Below, piece after piece: positions 1-8,670 of a stretch of 64,000 nt of DNA. This DNA is from Jatrophihabitans endophyticus (GTDB taxonomy: Bacteria; Actinomycetota; Actinomycetes; Mycobacteriales; Jatrophihabitantaceae). Under the pieces are notes generated by a model. The model was not told where the DNA came from. It saw nothing but the letters and a program-made list of their open reading frames with translations, and searched no databases. Position numbers and translations under genes: made by a program. The stretch spans positions 118,987 to 182,986 of the forward strand of contig NZ_FQVU01000007.1 of the NCBI RefSeq assembly GCF_900129455.1, given 5' to 3'. Positions within the stretch are counted from its first letter, which is position 1; the number at the start of each line of letters is the position of its first letter.

Positions 1-248
1 TCGACCAGCAGCAGGCTCTCCATCACCCACTCGTTGATCGGCGTCGTGTGCGACTGGACGACGAACGCGTCGGTGCCGCGCACGGACTCGTTGGGACGGA
101 TGAACAGCTCGCCGTTGGCGAAGGCCCGGCTCGTGGTCGGGGTGACGGTGACGCCGATGTGCTCGGCGATCTCGTCGGCGAGCTCGGGATAGGCCCCGCC
201 GGAGAGCAGGACCAGGCTCTTGCTACCGGCTACCTGGAGCGTGGACAT
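1..248 (-). CDS. prs: Ribose-phosphate pyrophosphokinase, N-terminal part (runs off window)
   Basis: Makes PRPP from ribose-5-phosphate and ATP for purine, pyrimidine, His, Trp and NAD synthesis in the cytoplasm. The 82 visible codons start [18 protein letters not shown] and carry the family's N-terminal segments: SRAFANGELFIRPNESVRG and the QSHTTPINEWVMESLLLV helix. The ATG at 248-246 overlaps the glmU stop by one base (TGATG), so the two genes are translationally coupled, as in the glmU-prs pair of other actinobacteria. The catalytic and PRPP-binding regions lie outside the window. Confidence 0.95.
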   Translation of the reverse strand, partial: MSTLQVAGSKSLVLLSGGAYPELADEIAEHIGVTVTPTTSRAFANGELFIRPNESVRGTDAFVVQSHTTPINEWVMESLLLV

Positions 249-1762
249 CAGCGTTCCCCTTCGCGCTCGCCGGCGACCGCGGTGTCGTCACGGGCGGTGT
301 CGTCACGGATGGTGTCGGCGGTGGTGTCGGCGGTGGTGTCGTCGAGGGCGTGCGCGGCGGCGTCGGCGGCGGGGGTACCAGCGCGTCGCCGTTGCACCCA
401 GCCTGCCACGTTGCGCTGCCGGCCGCGCGCGACCCCCATGGCACCGGGCGGGACGTCCTGGGTGATGACCGAGCCGGCCGCCGTGTAGGCGCCGTCGCCG
501 ATCGCGACGGGGGCGACGATCATGGTGTCCGAGCCGACGCGGACGTGGTCGCCGACGGTGCTGCGCCGCTTCGTCACCCCGTCGTAGTTGACGAAGACCG
601 TGGCCGCGCCGATGTTGGTGTGTGCGCCGATCGTCGCGTCGCCGACGTAGGACAGGTGCGGCACCTTGCTGCCCGGCCCGATCGAGCTGTTCTTCACCTC
701 GACGTACGTGCCGACGTGCGCGGTGTCGGCGACCGCGGCGCCCGGGCGCAGGTAGGCGAACGGACCGACCGAGGCGCCGGCCCCGATCGTGGCGTCGATC
801 GCCACGGTGCGGCTGACGCGGGCGTCGGCGCCGACGGTGGTGTCGGTCAGCGTGACGTCCGGGCCGATCTCGGCGCCCTCGGCCACCCGGGTCGTCCCGT
901 GCAGCGACGTCGACGGCAGCAGGGTGACGTCCGGCGCGAGCTCGACGCCGGCGTCCACCCAGGTCGTGGCGGGGTCGACGACGGCGACCCCGGCGCGCAT
1001 GTGGGCCTCGAGGAGGCGGCGGTTGTACGTCCGGTGCGCGTCGGCGAGCTGGACCCGGTCGTTCACGCCCGCGGTCTGGTCGGCCGGGGCGACGACCGCG
1101 GCGACGCGGCGGCCCTCGGCGACGAAGATGGCGATGACGTCGGGGAGGTACTCCTCGCCCTGCGCGTTGTCGGTCGAGAGTCGGGACACGGCGTCGCGCA
1201 GCAGGGCGTGGTCGAAGGCGTAGACGCTCGTGGCGACCTCGTGGATGCCGAGCTCGTCGGGGGAGGCGTCCTTGTGCTCGACCACGCGCAGCACCGCGGC
1301 GTCCGACCCGCGGACGACCCGGCCGTACCCGGTCGGGTCGGTGACGACGCTGGTGAGCAGCGTCGCGGCCGCGCCCGAGGCGACGTGCTCGGTGACCAGC
1401 GCGGTGAGCGCGGTGTCGGTGAGCAGCGGCGCGTCGCCGGGGACCACCACGACCGTGCCCTGCGCGTCGGCGGGGACGGCGTGGAGGGCGAGCCGGACGG
1501 CGTGCCCGGTGCCGCGCTGCTCGTCCTGCACCGCGGGGACGGCGGCGTCGTCGAGCTCGTACAGGTGCGCGGTGACCTCGTCGCGGCGGTGCCCGACGAC
1601 GACGACGGTCCGCTCGGCGCGCAGCGGTGCGGCGGCGGCGAGCACGTGGCCGAGCAGCGTGCGTCCGGCGAAGCCGTGCAACACCTTGGGGCGGGCCCGG
1701 GACCGCATCCGGGTGCCCTCACCGGCAGCGAGTACGACGACGGCGGCGGGAAACGCGGACAC
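248..1762 (-). CDS. glmU: Bifunctional N-acetylglucosamine-1-P uridyltransferase / glucosamine-1-P acetyltransferase
   Basis: Carries out the last two steps of UDP-GlcNAc synthesis: acetylation of GlcN-1-P and uridylyl transfer. Supplies peptidoglycan and cell-surface glycan synthesis. The 504-residue protein (GTG start) opens with the pyrophosphorylase signature [11 protein letters not shown] and the substrate loop EQRGTGHAV near residue 83. The C-terminal half, from about residue 250, is a left-handed beta-helix of hexapeptide repeats with [20 protein letters not shown] of the acetyltransferase active site. The last 50 residues are Thr/Asp/Ala-rich and look disordered. It lies just downstream of a tRNA-Gln gene on the same strand and overlaps prs. 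Confidence 0.97.
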   Translation of the reverse strand: MSAFPAAVVVLAAGEGTRMRSRARPKVLHGFAGRTLLGHVLAAAAPLRAERTVVVVGHRRDEVTAHLYELDDAAVPAVQDEQRGTGHAVRLALHAVPADAQGTVVVVPGDAPLLTDTALTALVTEHVASGAAATLLTSVVTDPTGYGRVVRGSDAAVLRVVEHKDASPDELGIHEVATSVYAFDHALLRDAVSRLSTDNAQGEEYLPDVIAIFVAEGRRVAAVVAPADQTAGVNDRVQLADAHRTYNRRLLEAHMRAGVAVVDPATTWVDAGVELAPDVTLLPSTSLHGTTRVAEGAEIGPDVTLTDTTVGADARVSRTVAIDATIGAGASVGPFAYLRPGAAVADTAHVGTYVEVKNSSIGPGSKVPHLSYVGDATIGAHTNIGAATVFVNYDGVTKRRSTVGDHVRVGSDTMIVAPVAIGDGAYTAAGSVITQDVPPGAMGVARGRQRNVAGWVQRRRAGTPAADAAAHALDDTTADTTADTIRDDTARDDTAVAGEREGER

Positions 1763-1807
1763 GGGCTGGCGACACCTCTCGGTTCGTTGGTCGGCCGTTG
1801 GCTGCGT

Positions 1808-1883
1808 TGGCTGGGGGACTCGGACTCGAACCGAGACTGCACGGCTCCAAAGGCCGGCGGGCTGCCGATTACCCCATCCCCCA
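1808..1883 (-). tRNA. tRNA-Gln (anticodon TTG)
   Basis: A 76-nt cloverleaf read on the minus strand. The acceptor stem TGGGGGA pairs with TCCCCCA, followed by encoded GCCA. The D arm is GGGTAATCGGCAGCCC, the anticodon loop CTTTGGA carries TTG with G37, and the T arm is CTCGG-TTCGAGT-CCGAG. The anticodon stem CCGGC/GCCGT has four pairs and a C27-U43 mismatch at its base. It sits between glmU and the desaturase operator. Confidence 0.93.
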
Positions 1884-1935
1884 CGGGACGGCCACAGCCT
1901 ATGCCACCGTCGTGCGACGGCCGTCGGGCTTCACT

Positions 1936-1968
1936 GGCTACGCTCGCGTAAGTTACGCTTGCGTAGCC
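1936..1968. promoter_or_regulatory. Double palindromic operator upstream of the desaturase
   Basis: Two near-identical palindromes, TACGCTCGCGTA (1939-1950) and TACGCTTGCGTA (1954-1965), lie 15 bp apart start to start. A larger inverted repeat, GGCTACGC (1936-1943) with GCGTAGCC (1961-1968), encloses both. The arrangement is typical of a TetR-family dimer-pair operator and sits about 70 bp before the desaturase start. Which regulator binds it cannot be told from the sequence. Confidence 0.65.
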
Positions 1969-2036
1969 ATGGTGCAGCCGCGCAGCCGGTCGCGGCCGGA
2001 CACCGCAGCACACCCCCACACGTGAGGAAGTCGCCG

Positions 2037-2999
2037 ATGACCCTGATCGACGAGCGCGCCGGAGGCGCCGACAGCGCCGGAGCCGCCCCCAAGGGCCCGA
2101 AGCCCGTCTTCGAGGGCACCAAGAAGCCCGGCGAGCAGACGATGCTCTACACCTTCGTCATCGTCCCGTTCCTCGCCTTCCTCGCCGCGATCCCGGTCGC
2201 GTGGGGCTGGGGTCTCGGCTGGACCGACGTCGTGCTGTTCCTGAGCTTCTACATCGTCTCCGGCCTCGGCATCACCGTCGGCTACCACCGGCTGTTCACG
2301 CACAGCTCGTTCAAGGCGAACCGCCCGCTGCGCATCGCGCTCGCGATCGCGGGGTCGATGGCCATCGAGGGGCCGGTGATCCGCTGGGTCGCCGACCACC
2401 GCCGGCACCACGCCTTCAGCGACAAGGAGGGCGACCCGCACTCGCCGTGGCGCTTCGGCGACACCAAGAGGGGCCTCGCCAAGGGCTTCTGGTTCGCCCA
2501 CATCGGCTGGCTGTTCGACCTCGAGCACACCAATCGCGAGAAGTACACGCCCGACCTGCTGCGCGACAAGGACATTCGGGTCGTCGACAAGCTCTTCCCG
2601 GTCTGGGTGCTGGTGTCGGTGTTCGGCCCCGCGACGATCGGCGGCCTGGTGTCGATGTCCTGGGCCGGCGCCCTCTCGGCCTTCTTCTGGGCCTCGCTCG
2701 TGCGGATCTTCGTGCTGCACCACGTCACGTGGTCGATCAACTCCGTCTGCCACATGATCGGCCAGCGCCCGTTCAGCGCCCGCGACAAGAGCGCCAACTT
2801 CTGGCCGCTCGCGATCGTGAGCTTCGGCGAGAGCTGGCACAACATGCACCACGCCGACCCGACGGCCGCCCGACACGGGGTGCTCAAGGGCCAGCTCGAC
2901 TCGTCGGCCCGCATGATCTGGCTCTTCGAGAAGTTCGGCTGGGCGACCGACGTCCGCTGGCCGAAGCCCGAGCGCCTCGAGAAGCTCCGAGTCGGCTGA
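2037..2999 (+). CDS. Membrane fatty-acid (acyl-CoA delta-9 type) desaturase
   Basis: An integral-membrane di-iron desaturase that probably inserts a cis double bond into acyl-CoA and adjusts membrane fluidity. The 320-residue protein has the three histidine boxes of the family: HRLFTH near 82-87, HRRHH near 121, and HNMHH near 266. Hydrophobic segments lie near residues 36-55, 63-82, 99-115 and 183-230. The ATG at 2037 was chosen because GTGAGGAAG lies just upstream and the protein then begins MTLIDERAGG. No reductase partner is adjacent. The operator at 1936-1968 suggests repression by a lipid-sensing TetR protein. Confidence 0.93.
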   Translation: MTLIDERAGGADSAGAAPKGPKPVFEGTKKPGEQTMLYTFVIVPFLAFLAAIPVAWGWGLGWTDVVLFLSFYIVSGLGITVGYHRLFTHSSFKANRPLRIALAIAGSMAIEGPVIRWVADHRRHHAFSDKEGDPHSPWRFGDTKRGLAKGFWFAHIGWLFDLEHTNREKYTPDLLRDKDIRVVDKLFPVWVLVSVFGPATIGGLVSMSWAGALSAFFWASLVRIFVLHHVTWSINSVCHMIGQRPFSARDKSANFWPLAIVSFGESWHNMHHADPTAARHGVLKGQLDSSARMIWLFEKFGWATDVRWPKPERLEKLRVG

Positions 3000-3077
3000 C
3001 CGCCTCCCCGGCACTCTGCTGTTGTCGTCGCCGGCCGCCGCACGGCGCGGCGTCGCTGTTGCCATCACCTGCCAGCG

Positions 3078-4340
3078 TCAGGTCACCTGGGCGCGGGTGG
3101 CGAAGCGGGGATCGCGGTACTCGCCGCCGGCCAGCACCGCGCGCAGCGTGTCCAGCGCGTCCCACACCTGCGCGTAGCTCAGGTACGGCGCCGCGAAGCC
3201 GAGGCGCAGCAGGTCCGGCTCGCGGAAGTCACCGATGACGCCGCGCTCGATGAGGGCCTGCGTGACGGCGTACGCGTCCGGGAGGGCGAGGGCGACCTGC
3301 GAGCCCCGGCGGGCCGGGTCGCGGGGTGTCGCCACCCCGACCCCGGGTAGGAACGCGTCGGCGTAGTCGATGACGAGGCCGGTGAGGGCGAGCGACTTGG
3401 CCCGGACGTCGTCGATGGTGACGTCGTCGAAGACGTCGAGCGCGGCGTCCAGCGAGCGCATCGCGAGGACCGCCGGCGTGCCGATCCGCGCCCGCTCGAT
3501 GCCGGCGGCCGGGGCGTACGCCCGCTCCAGCGCGAACGGGGCGGCATGGCCCTGCCAGCCGGTGAGCGGCAGCTCGGCCGCGGCCTGGTGCCGGGCGGGC
3601 AGGTAGATCCACGCCGGCGCCCCCGGGCCGCCGTTGAGGTACTTGTACGAGCAGCCGACCGCGGCGTCCGCGCCGATGCCGTCCAGGTCGAACGGGACGG
3701 CCCCGGCGGCGTGCGCGAGGTCCCACAGCACGAGCCCGCCGGCGGCGTGGACGGCCCGGGTGATGCCGGCCGCGTCCCAGAGCTCGCCGGTGCGGTAGTC
3801 GACGGCGCTGAGGGCCACGACCGCGACGTCGCCGCCCTCCCGCGCGAGCACGGCGTCGAGGTCGGGCGGCGCGACGCGCAGCAGCCGCACGCCGAGCAGC
3901 CGGGCCACCGACTCGGCGACGTACTGGTCGGTGGGGAAGTTGCCCCCGTCGGTGACGATCGTGCGCCGGTGCGGCACGAGCCGGGCGAGCGCGGTGATCG
4001 CCTGGAACAGCTGGACGCTCGTCGAGTCGCCGCACATGACCTGCCCGGGGGCGGCCCCGACGAGTGCGCCGATGCGGTCGCCGACGCGCGCCGGCAGGGT
4101 CCACCAGCCGTTCGCGTTCCAGGAGCGGACGAGGTCACGCCCCCACTGCCGCTCCACGGTGTCGGCCACCGCGTCGCGCACGCCCACGGGCAGGGCGCCG
4201 AGCGAGTTGCCGTCGAGGTAGGTGATGTCCTCGGGTACGGCGAAGCGGGCGCGGACGAAGGCGATCGGGTCGGCCTCGTCGGCCGCGAGCGCCGCGTCGC
4301 GCGAGTCGACGCGGGGCACCCCGCGGCCGGGCTCAGCCAC
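3078..4340 (-). CDS. kynU: Kynureninase
   Basis: A PLP enzyme that cleaves kynurenine (or 3-hydroxykynurenine) to anthranilate (or 3-hydroxyanthranilate) and alanine. The 420-residue protein shows YLDGNSLGALP near the N-terminus, the phosphate-site segment CGDSTSVQLFQ, DLAHAAGAVPFDL, and the PLP lysine in CSYKYLNGGPGAP. The GTG start at 4340 lies inside the last codons of kynA (GTGGCTGA), an 8-bp overlap, so it is translationally coupled. An upstream in-frame ATG at 4403 would overlap kynA by 71 bp and is less likely. No kynurenine formamidase gene is seen nearby. Confidence 0.94.
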   Translation of the reverse strand: MAEPGRGVPRVDSRDAALAADEADPIAFVRARFAVPEDITYLDGNSLGALPVGVRDAVADTVERQWGRDLVRSWNANGWWTLPARVGDRIGALVGAAPGQVMCGDSTSVQLFQAITALARLVPHRRTIVTDGGNFPTDQYVAESVARLLGVRLLRVAPPDLDAVLAREGGDVAVVALSAVDYRTGELWDAAGITRAVHAAGGLVLWDLAHAAGAVPFDLDGIGADAAVGCSYKYLNGGPGAPAWIYLPARHQAAAELPLTGWQGHAAPFALERAYAPAAGIERARIGTPAVLAMRSLDAALDVFDDVTIDDVRAKSLALTGLVIDYADAFLPGVGVATPRDPARRGSQVALALPDAYAVTQALIERGVIGDFREPDLLRLGFAAPYLSYAQVWDALDTLRAVLAGGEYRDPRFATRAQVT

Positions 4341-5109
4341 CGCGCACCTGCCACAGGTCGGCGAAGGCCGGCCGGAACAGGGTCGAGCGCAGGTAGTCCG
4401 CACCCGCCGAGCCGCCGGTGCCGGGGCGGGCCCCGATGATCCGTTCGACCATCTTCACGTGCCGGTACCGCCATTCCTGGATGCCCTCGTCGAGATCGAC
4501 GAGAGCCTCGCACACCCCGGTGATCGGATCGCCGTCGTGCTCGTAGACCGCGGCGAGCACGCGCAGGATGTCGGGGTCCCCGGCGGGCCACGGCTCGGCC
4601 GGATCGCGCTCCAGGGCCGCCTGGGGGACGTCGTGCCCGGCCGCCGCGAGGCAGCGCAGCAGCGAGTCGAAGACCGAGCGACGGCGCAGGGCCGCCGCGG
4701 TGCGCTCGTCGCGCGACGGGTCGAGGTCACGGCGACCGAGGACGGCCTCCAGCTCGCGGAACTGCTCGGACTGGAAGCCGCTCGATCCGCCGAGCTGCGG
4801 ACGGAACGCGGCGAACTGCTTGGGCGTCATCGTCTCGAGGACGTCGAGCTGGCCCACGATCGTCTTGAGGATCTTCGCGATCCGGCGGGCCGGCTGCAGC
4901 GCCCCGGTGGCGTCACCGGCCTCGAGGCGGGCCTGCAGCAGGGCGGCCTCGTGCAGGATCTGCTTGAACCACAGCTCGTAGACCTGGTGGATGATCACGA
5001 ACAGCAGCTCGTCGTGCGCGTCGGTGCGTGGCGACTGGCAGTCGAGCAGCTCGGGCAGTCGCAGGTAGCTGACGTAGGTCAGCTCGTCGGTGTCGCCGGG
5101 GGCGGTCAT
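4333..5109 (-). CDS. kynA: Tryptophan 2,3-dioxygenase
   Basis: A haem enzyme that opens the indole ring of L-Trp to give N-formylkynurenine, the first step of the kynurenine pathway. The 258-residue protein has the family's YLRLPELLDCQSP and HDELLFVIIHQVYELWFKQ segments near the N-terminus and GGSSGFQSEQFRELE in the middle. RHVKMVERIIGARPGTGGS near the C-terminus holds the proximal haem histidine and the substrate-contacting loop. It is the first gene of a two-gene kynA-kynU unit. Its start is only 17 bp from a divergent TetR gene. Confidence 0.95.
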   Translation of the reverse strand: MTAPGDTDELTYVSYLRLPELLDCQSPRTDAHDELLFVIIHQVYELWFKQILHEAALLQARLEAGDATGALQPARRIAKILKTIVGQLDVLETMTPKQFAAFRPQLGGSSGFQSEQFRELEAVLGRRDLDPSRDERTAAALRRRSVFDSLLRCLAAAGHDVPQAALERDPAEPWPAGDPDILRVLAAVYEHDGDPITGVCEALVDLDEGIQEWRYRHVKMVERIIGARPGTGGSAGADYLRSTLFRPAFADLWQVRGG

Positions 5110-5126
5110 GGGACCATCTTGTCCTG

Positions 5127-5777
5127 ATGAGCGACGCAGGTGGGCGAACCCGGGTACGAATGACCGGCCGCGAGCGGCGCGAGCAGCTCGTGGCCGTCGG
5201 CCGCTCGCTGTTCGCCGAGAAGGGTTTCGACGCGACCTCGATCGAGGAGATCGCCGCTCGGGCGGGCGTCAGCAAGCCCGTCGTCTACGAGCACTTCGGC
5301 GGCAAGGAGGGGCTGTACGCCGTCGTGGTCGACCGCGAGATGGGCGATCTCCTGGACCGGCTGACCCGCGCGCTGTCCGGCGGGGCGCCGCACCAGCTCG
5401 TCGAGCAGGCGGCGCTCGCGCTGCTCACCTACATCGAGGAGGAGACCGACGGCTTCCGCATCCTGTCGCGCGACTCCCCGGTCGCCGGCGCACGGGGCAC
5501 CTTCTCCTCCCTGCTCAACGACATCGCCAACCAGGTCGAGCACATCCTCGGTCGCGAGTTCGCCCGGCGTGGCATCGCCACCAAGCACGCGCCGATGTAC
5601 GCCCAGATGCTCGTCGGGATGGTGGCGCTGACCGGTCAGTGGTGGCTGGAGGAGCGCAAGCCGAAGCGCGAGGAGGTCGCGGCACACCTGGTCAACCTGG
5701 GCTGGAACGGGCTCGCCCACCTCGAGGCGAAACCCCGTCCGCTGCGCCGCACCGACCCCCGCCCGGACGCCGAGTAG
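5127..5777 (+). CDS. TetR/AcrR-family transcriptional regulator
   Basis: A 216-residue repressor with an N-terminal helix-turn-helix: MTGRERREQLVAVGRSLF, then TSIEEIAARAGVSKPVVYEH near residues 38-57. The C-terminal half is a helical ligand-binding domain with GMVALTGQWWLEER. By position and HTH sequence it resembles the TetR gene next to glmU and mfd in mycobacteria (Rv1019). The ATG at 5160 is an alternative start. It is divergent from kynA across 17 bp, so it may control itself and the kyn genes, but no clear palindrome fits in that gap. Confidence 0.9.
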   Translation: MSDAGGRTRVRMTGRERREQLVAVGRSLFAEKGFDATSIEEIAARAGVSKPVVYEHFGGKEGLYAVVVDREMGDLLDRLTRALSGGAPHQLVEQAALALLTYIEEETDGFRILSRDSPVAGARGTFSSLLNDIANQVEHILGREFARRGIATKHAPMYAQMLVGMVALTGQWWLEERKPKREEVAAHLVNLGWNGLAHLEAKPRPLRRTDPRPDAE

Positions 5778-5789
5778 GCCGGCGAGCCG

Positions 5790-7550
5790 TCAGCCCAGCT
5801 CGTCGGCGAGCTCGAGCCAGGCCTGCTCGGCCGCCTCGCGCTCGGCGGTGACCTCGCGCAGCTCGGCGTCGAGCTCGGCCACCCGGGCGTAGTCGGTGGC
5901 GTGGGCGGCGAGCTGCTCGTGCAGCGTCGCCTCGCGTCGGCCCAGCGTCTCGACCCGCCGCTCCAGCCGGGTCAGCTCCTTGCGCGCGGCGCGGGTGTCG
6001 CCGCGCCGCTCGCGCCGCTCGTCGGCGGCGGTCGCGACGGCGGCGTCGGCCTGCGCCGAGCGGCGGGCGAGGTACTCCTCGACGCCCCCGGGCAGGGCGG
6101 CGAGCGAGCCGTCGCCGAGCAGCGCGACGACGGTGTCGCAGACCCGTTCCAGCAGATAGCGGTCGTGGCTGACGACGACGAGCGTCCCCGGCCACGCGTC
6201 GAGCAGGTCCTCGAGTGCGGCGAGGGTGTCGGTGTCGAGGTCGTTTGTCGGCTCGTCGAGCAGCAGCAGGTTGGGCTGGACGAGCAGCAGCCGCAGCAGC
6301 TGCAGCCGTCGCCGCTCGCCGCCGGACAGGTCGCCGACGGGCGTCCACTGCCGCTCGTTGGGGAAGCCGAAGCGCTCGGCGAGCTGGCCGGCCGACTGCT
6401 CGACGCCGCCGAGCTCGGCGGTCGTGCGGACCTCGCTGACCGCCTCGAGCACGCGCAGGGTCTCGGGCAGCTCGCGCAGCTCCTGGGTGAGGTGCCCTAC
6501 GTGGACGGTCTGCCCGATGGTCACCGTCCCGCTGTCGGGGGCGAGCTCGCCGGCCAGCAGCCGCAGCAGGTGGGTCTTTCCCGAGCCGTTGACGCCGACG
6601 ACGCCGATCCGGTCGCCGGGGCCGACGTGCCAGGTGACGTCGTCGAGCAGGGTGCGGCTGCCGCCGACGGTGACGGTGACGTCCTCGAGGTCGACGACGG
6701 TCCGACCGAGGCGGCGCTGGGCGAGCGCCCGCAGCTCGACCCCGCTGCGGGGCTCGGGGACGTCGGTGATCAGCGCCTCGGCGGCGGCGATGCGGAACTT
6801 CGGCTTGGACGTGCGCGCCGGCGCGCCACGGCGCAGCCAGGCGAGCTCCTTGCGCAGCAGGTTCTGCCGCCGCGCCTCGCTCGCGTCGGCCTGCCGGGCC
6901 CGCTCGGCCCGCGCCAGGACGTAGGCGGCGTAGCCGCCGTCGAACTGGCGGACGGTCGCATCCCCGATCTCCCACGTCCGCTCGACGACGGCGTCGAGGA
7001 ACCAGCGATCGTGGGTGACGACGAGCAGCGCGCCCTTGCGGCCGCGCAGGTGCTCGGCGAGCCAGGTGATGCCCTCGACGTCCAGGTGGTTGGTGGGCTC
7101 GTCGAGCACCAGCAGGTCGGCCTCCTGGACGAGCGCCGCCGCGAGGGCCACGCGACGCCGCTCGCCGCCGGAGAGTCGCGTGACGTCGGCATCGAGCCCC
7201 AGCGTCGCCAGGCCGAGCCCGCCGAGCACCGCCCGCACCGCGGCGTCGCCGGCCCACTCGTGGGTGGCGGCGTCGCCGACCACGACGTCGCGGACGGACG
7301 CGCCGTCGGGCAGCTCGCCACGCTGCGTCACGCGGGCGATGCGGAGGTCGCGGGTACGGGTGACCCGACCGGTGTCGGGCTGCTCCTCGCCGGTGACGAG
7401 CCGCAGCAGCGTCGACTTGCCGCCGCCGTTGCGCCCGACCACGCCGATGCGCTCGTTCGCGGCGAGGCCCAGCGAGACGCCGGCCAGGACGACGGTGGTG
7501 GCGTAGGCCTTCCCGACGTCCTCGAGGTTGACGAGGTTGGCCGCGGCCAT
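5790..7550 (-). CDS. ABC-F family ATP-binding protein
   Basis: A soluble protein with two ABC ATPase domains in one chain, of the type that acts on ribosomes (translation factors or antibiotic-protection proteins). In the 586 residues, domain 1 has GRNGGGKST, LSGGERRRV and LLVLDEPTNHLD; domain 2 has GVNGSGKTH, LSGGERRRL and LLLLDEPTNDLD. An arginine-rich linker separates them, and a charged coiled-coil tail (about residues 500-586) ends the protein. The ATG at 7550 is 13 bp after ispE. A longer ORF to 7922 would read antisense-like sequence across ispE and is rejected. A housekeeping role fits the ispE context better than drug resistance. Confidence 0.92.
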   Translation of the reverse strand: MAAANLVNLEDVGKAYATTVVLAGVSLGLAANERIGVVGRNGGGKSTLLRLVTGEEQPDTGRVTRTRDLRIARVTQRGELPDGASVRDVVVGDAATHEWAGDAAVRAVLGGLGLATLGLDADVTRLSGGERRRVALAAALVQEADLLVLDEPTNHLDVEGITWLAEHLRGRKGALLVVTHDRWFLDAVVERTWEIGDATVRQFDGGYAAYVLARAERARQADASEARRQNLLRKELAWLRRGAPARTSKPKFRIAAAEALITDVPEPRSGVELRALAQRRLGRTVVDLEDVTVTVGGSRTLLDDVTWHVGPGDRIGVVGVNGSGKTHLLRLLAGELAPDSGTVTIGQTVHVGHLTQELRELPETLRVLEAVSEVRTTAELGGVEQSAGQLAERFGFPNERQWTPVGDLSGGERRRLQLLRLLLVQPNLLLLDEPTNDLDTDTLAALEDLLDAWPGTLVVVSHDRYLLERVCDTVVALLGDGSLAALPGGVEEYLARRSAQADAAVATAADERRERRGDTRAARKELTRLERRVETLGRREATLHEQLAAHATDYARVAELDAELREVTAEREAAEQAWLELADELG

Positions 7551-7563
7551 CAGCGCGCGCCCA

Positions 7564-8478
7564 TCAGCCGACGACCGTCGCGCCGGCGGCCGGACCCGTC
7601 GCGACCCGGGCCGTCCGGCAGACGCCGGCAGACTCCAGCTCGGCGGCGAGGACGGTCGCTGCCGCGGCGTCCTCGCACAGGAAGGCGCACGTGGGGCCCG
7701 ACCCCGAGACGAGCGACGCGAGCGCGCCGCGGCCGGCGGCGAGGGTGTCGCGCAGCGCCGGCGCCAGGGAGAGCGCCGCGGGCTGCAGGTCGTTGCCGAG
7801 CCGGCCGGCAACGGCCGCGACGTCGCCGGCCGCCAGCGCGGCGAGCAGCGCCTCCGGCGCGCCGATCGGCGACGGAGCCGCACCGGCGTCGCGCAATCGG
7901 TCGAGCTCGCCGTACGCCGCACCGGCGGAGATGCCGGTGTCGGAGATCGCGAACACCCAGTGCAGCCGGGCGGGCGCGGCCACCGAGGTGAGCAGCTCGC
8001 CGCGGCCGGTGCCCACGGCCGTCCCGCCGAGGAGGGGGAAGGCGACGTCGCTGCCGAGGCGGCCGGCGAGCGAGACCAGGTCGTCGACCGAGACGTCGAG
8101 CTGCCACAGTCGGGCGCAGGCGAGCAGCGCGGCGGCGGCGTCGGCCGAACCGCCGGCCATGCCCCCGGCGACCGGGATCGCCTTGCGCACGTCGAGCCGG
8201 GCGACGGCCGGCACGCCGACCGCCTCGGCGAGCAGCGTCGCCGCGCGCCAGGCCAGGTTGTCGCCGTCGGTCGGCAGCGACGCGGCGCCCTCGCCGGTCA
8301 CCCCGAGCGACAGGGTGTCGGCGGGAGCGGCGTCGACCTCGTCGACGAGGTCGACGGCGTGGAAGACGTTGACGAGCTCGTGGTACCCGTCGGGGCGGCG
8401 CTCGCCCACCGAGAGGTGCAGGTTGACCTTGGCCGGCACCCGGACGCGGACCGGCGCAGTGGTCGGTCGGCTCGGCAC
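7564..8478 (-). CDS. ispE: 4-diphosphocytidyl-2-C-methyl-D-erythritol kinase
   Basis: A GHMP kinase of the MEP isoprenoid pathway that phosphorylates CDP-ME. The 304-residue protein has the N-terminal [20 protein letters not shown] motif and the ATP-binding loop [29 protein letters not shown] forms the third GHMP motif. The GTG at 8478 follows TACGCT by 6 nt (8485-8490, minus strand), consistent with a leaderless transcript. It lies upstream of the ABC-F gene on the same strand. The ksgA gene often found before ispE is not here. Confidence 0.95.
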   Translation of the reverse strand: MPSRPTTAPVRVRVPAKVNLHLSVGERRPDGYHELVNVFHAVDLVDEVDAAPADTLSLGVTGEGAASLPTDGDNLAWRAATLLAEAVGVPAVARLDVRKAIPVAGGMAGGSADAAAALLACARLWQLDVSVDDLVSLAGRLGSDVAFPLLGGTAVGTGRGELLTSVAAPARLHWVFAISDTGISAGAAYGELDRLRDAGAAPSPIGAPEALLAALAAGDVAAVAGRLGNDLQPAALSLAPALRDTLAAGRGALASLVSGSGPTCAFLCEDAAAATVLAAELESAGVCRTARVATGPAAGATVVG

Positions 8479-8532
8479 CGGGCCAGCGTAATGAGGTGCC
8501 GCCCCGTGGTCGGCACGGGCTCGGGGAGCCGG

Positions 8533-8538
8533 TAGGCT
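8533..8538 (+). promoter_or_regulatory. Putative -10 element (TAGGCT) for rplY-pth
   Basis: TAGGCT fits the actinobacterial TANNNT consensus. It lies in the 192-bp gap between the divergent ispE and rplY starts, about 130 nt before rplY. No clear -35 element is visible. Confidence 0.35.
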
Positions 8539-8670
8539 GAACCGGTTGCCACGGCGAGGGACCGCAGTCCGACGGGTCCGTCATCGACGCGGTGTCGCTC
8601 GTCGACGCGCGTCCCGCGTCCGAGGCACCGCACCGACAACCGCCGAGATCATCGTCTGAGGAGTTCTGCT

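Noticed and set aside
4341..4403. Upstream ATG start for kynU
   Set aside because: Would overlap kynA by 71 bp with Cys/Arg-rich sequence; the GTG at 4340 gives the usual 8-bp coupled overlap.
7551..7922. N-terminal extension of the ABC-F protein
   Set aside because: It overlaps ispE in another frame and is Arg/Ser/Pro-rich junk; MAAANLVNLEDVGKAY is the natural start.
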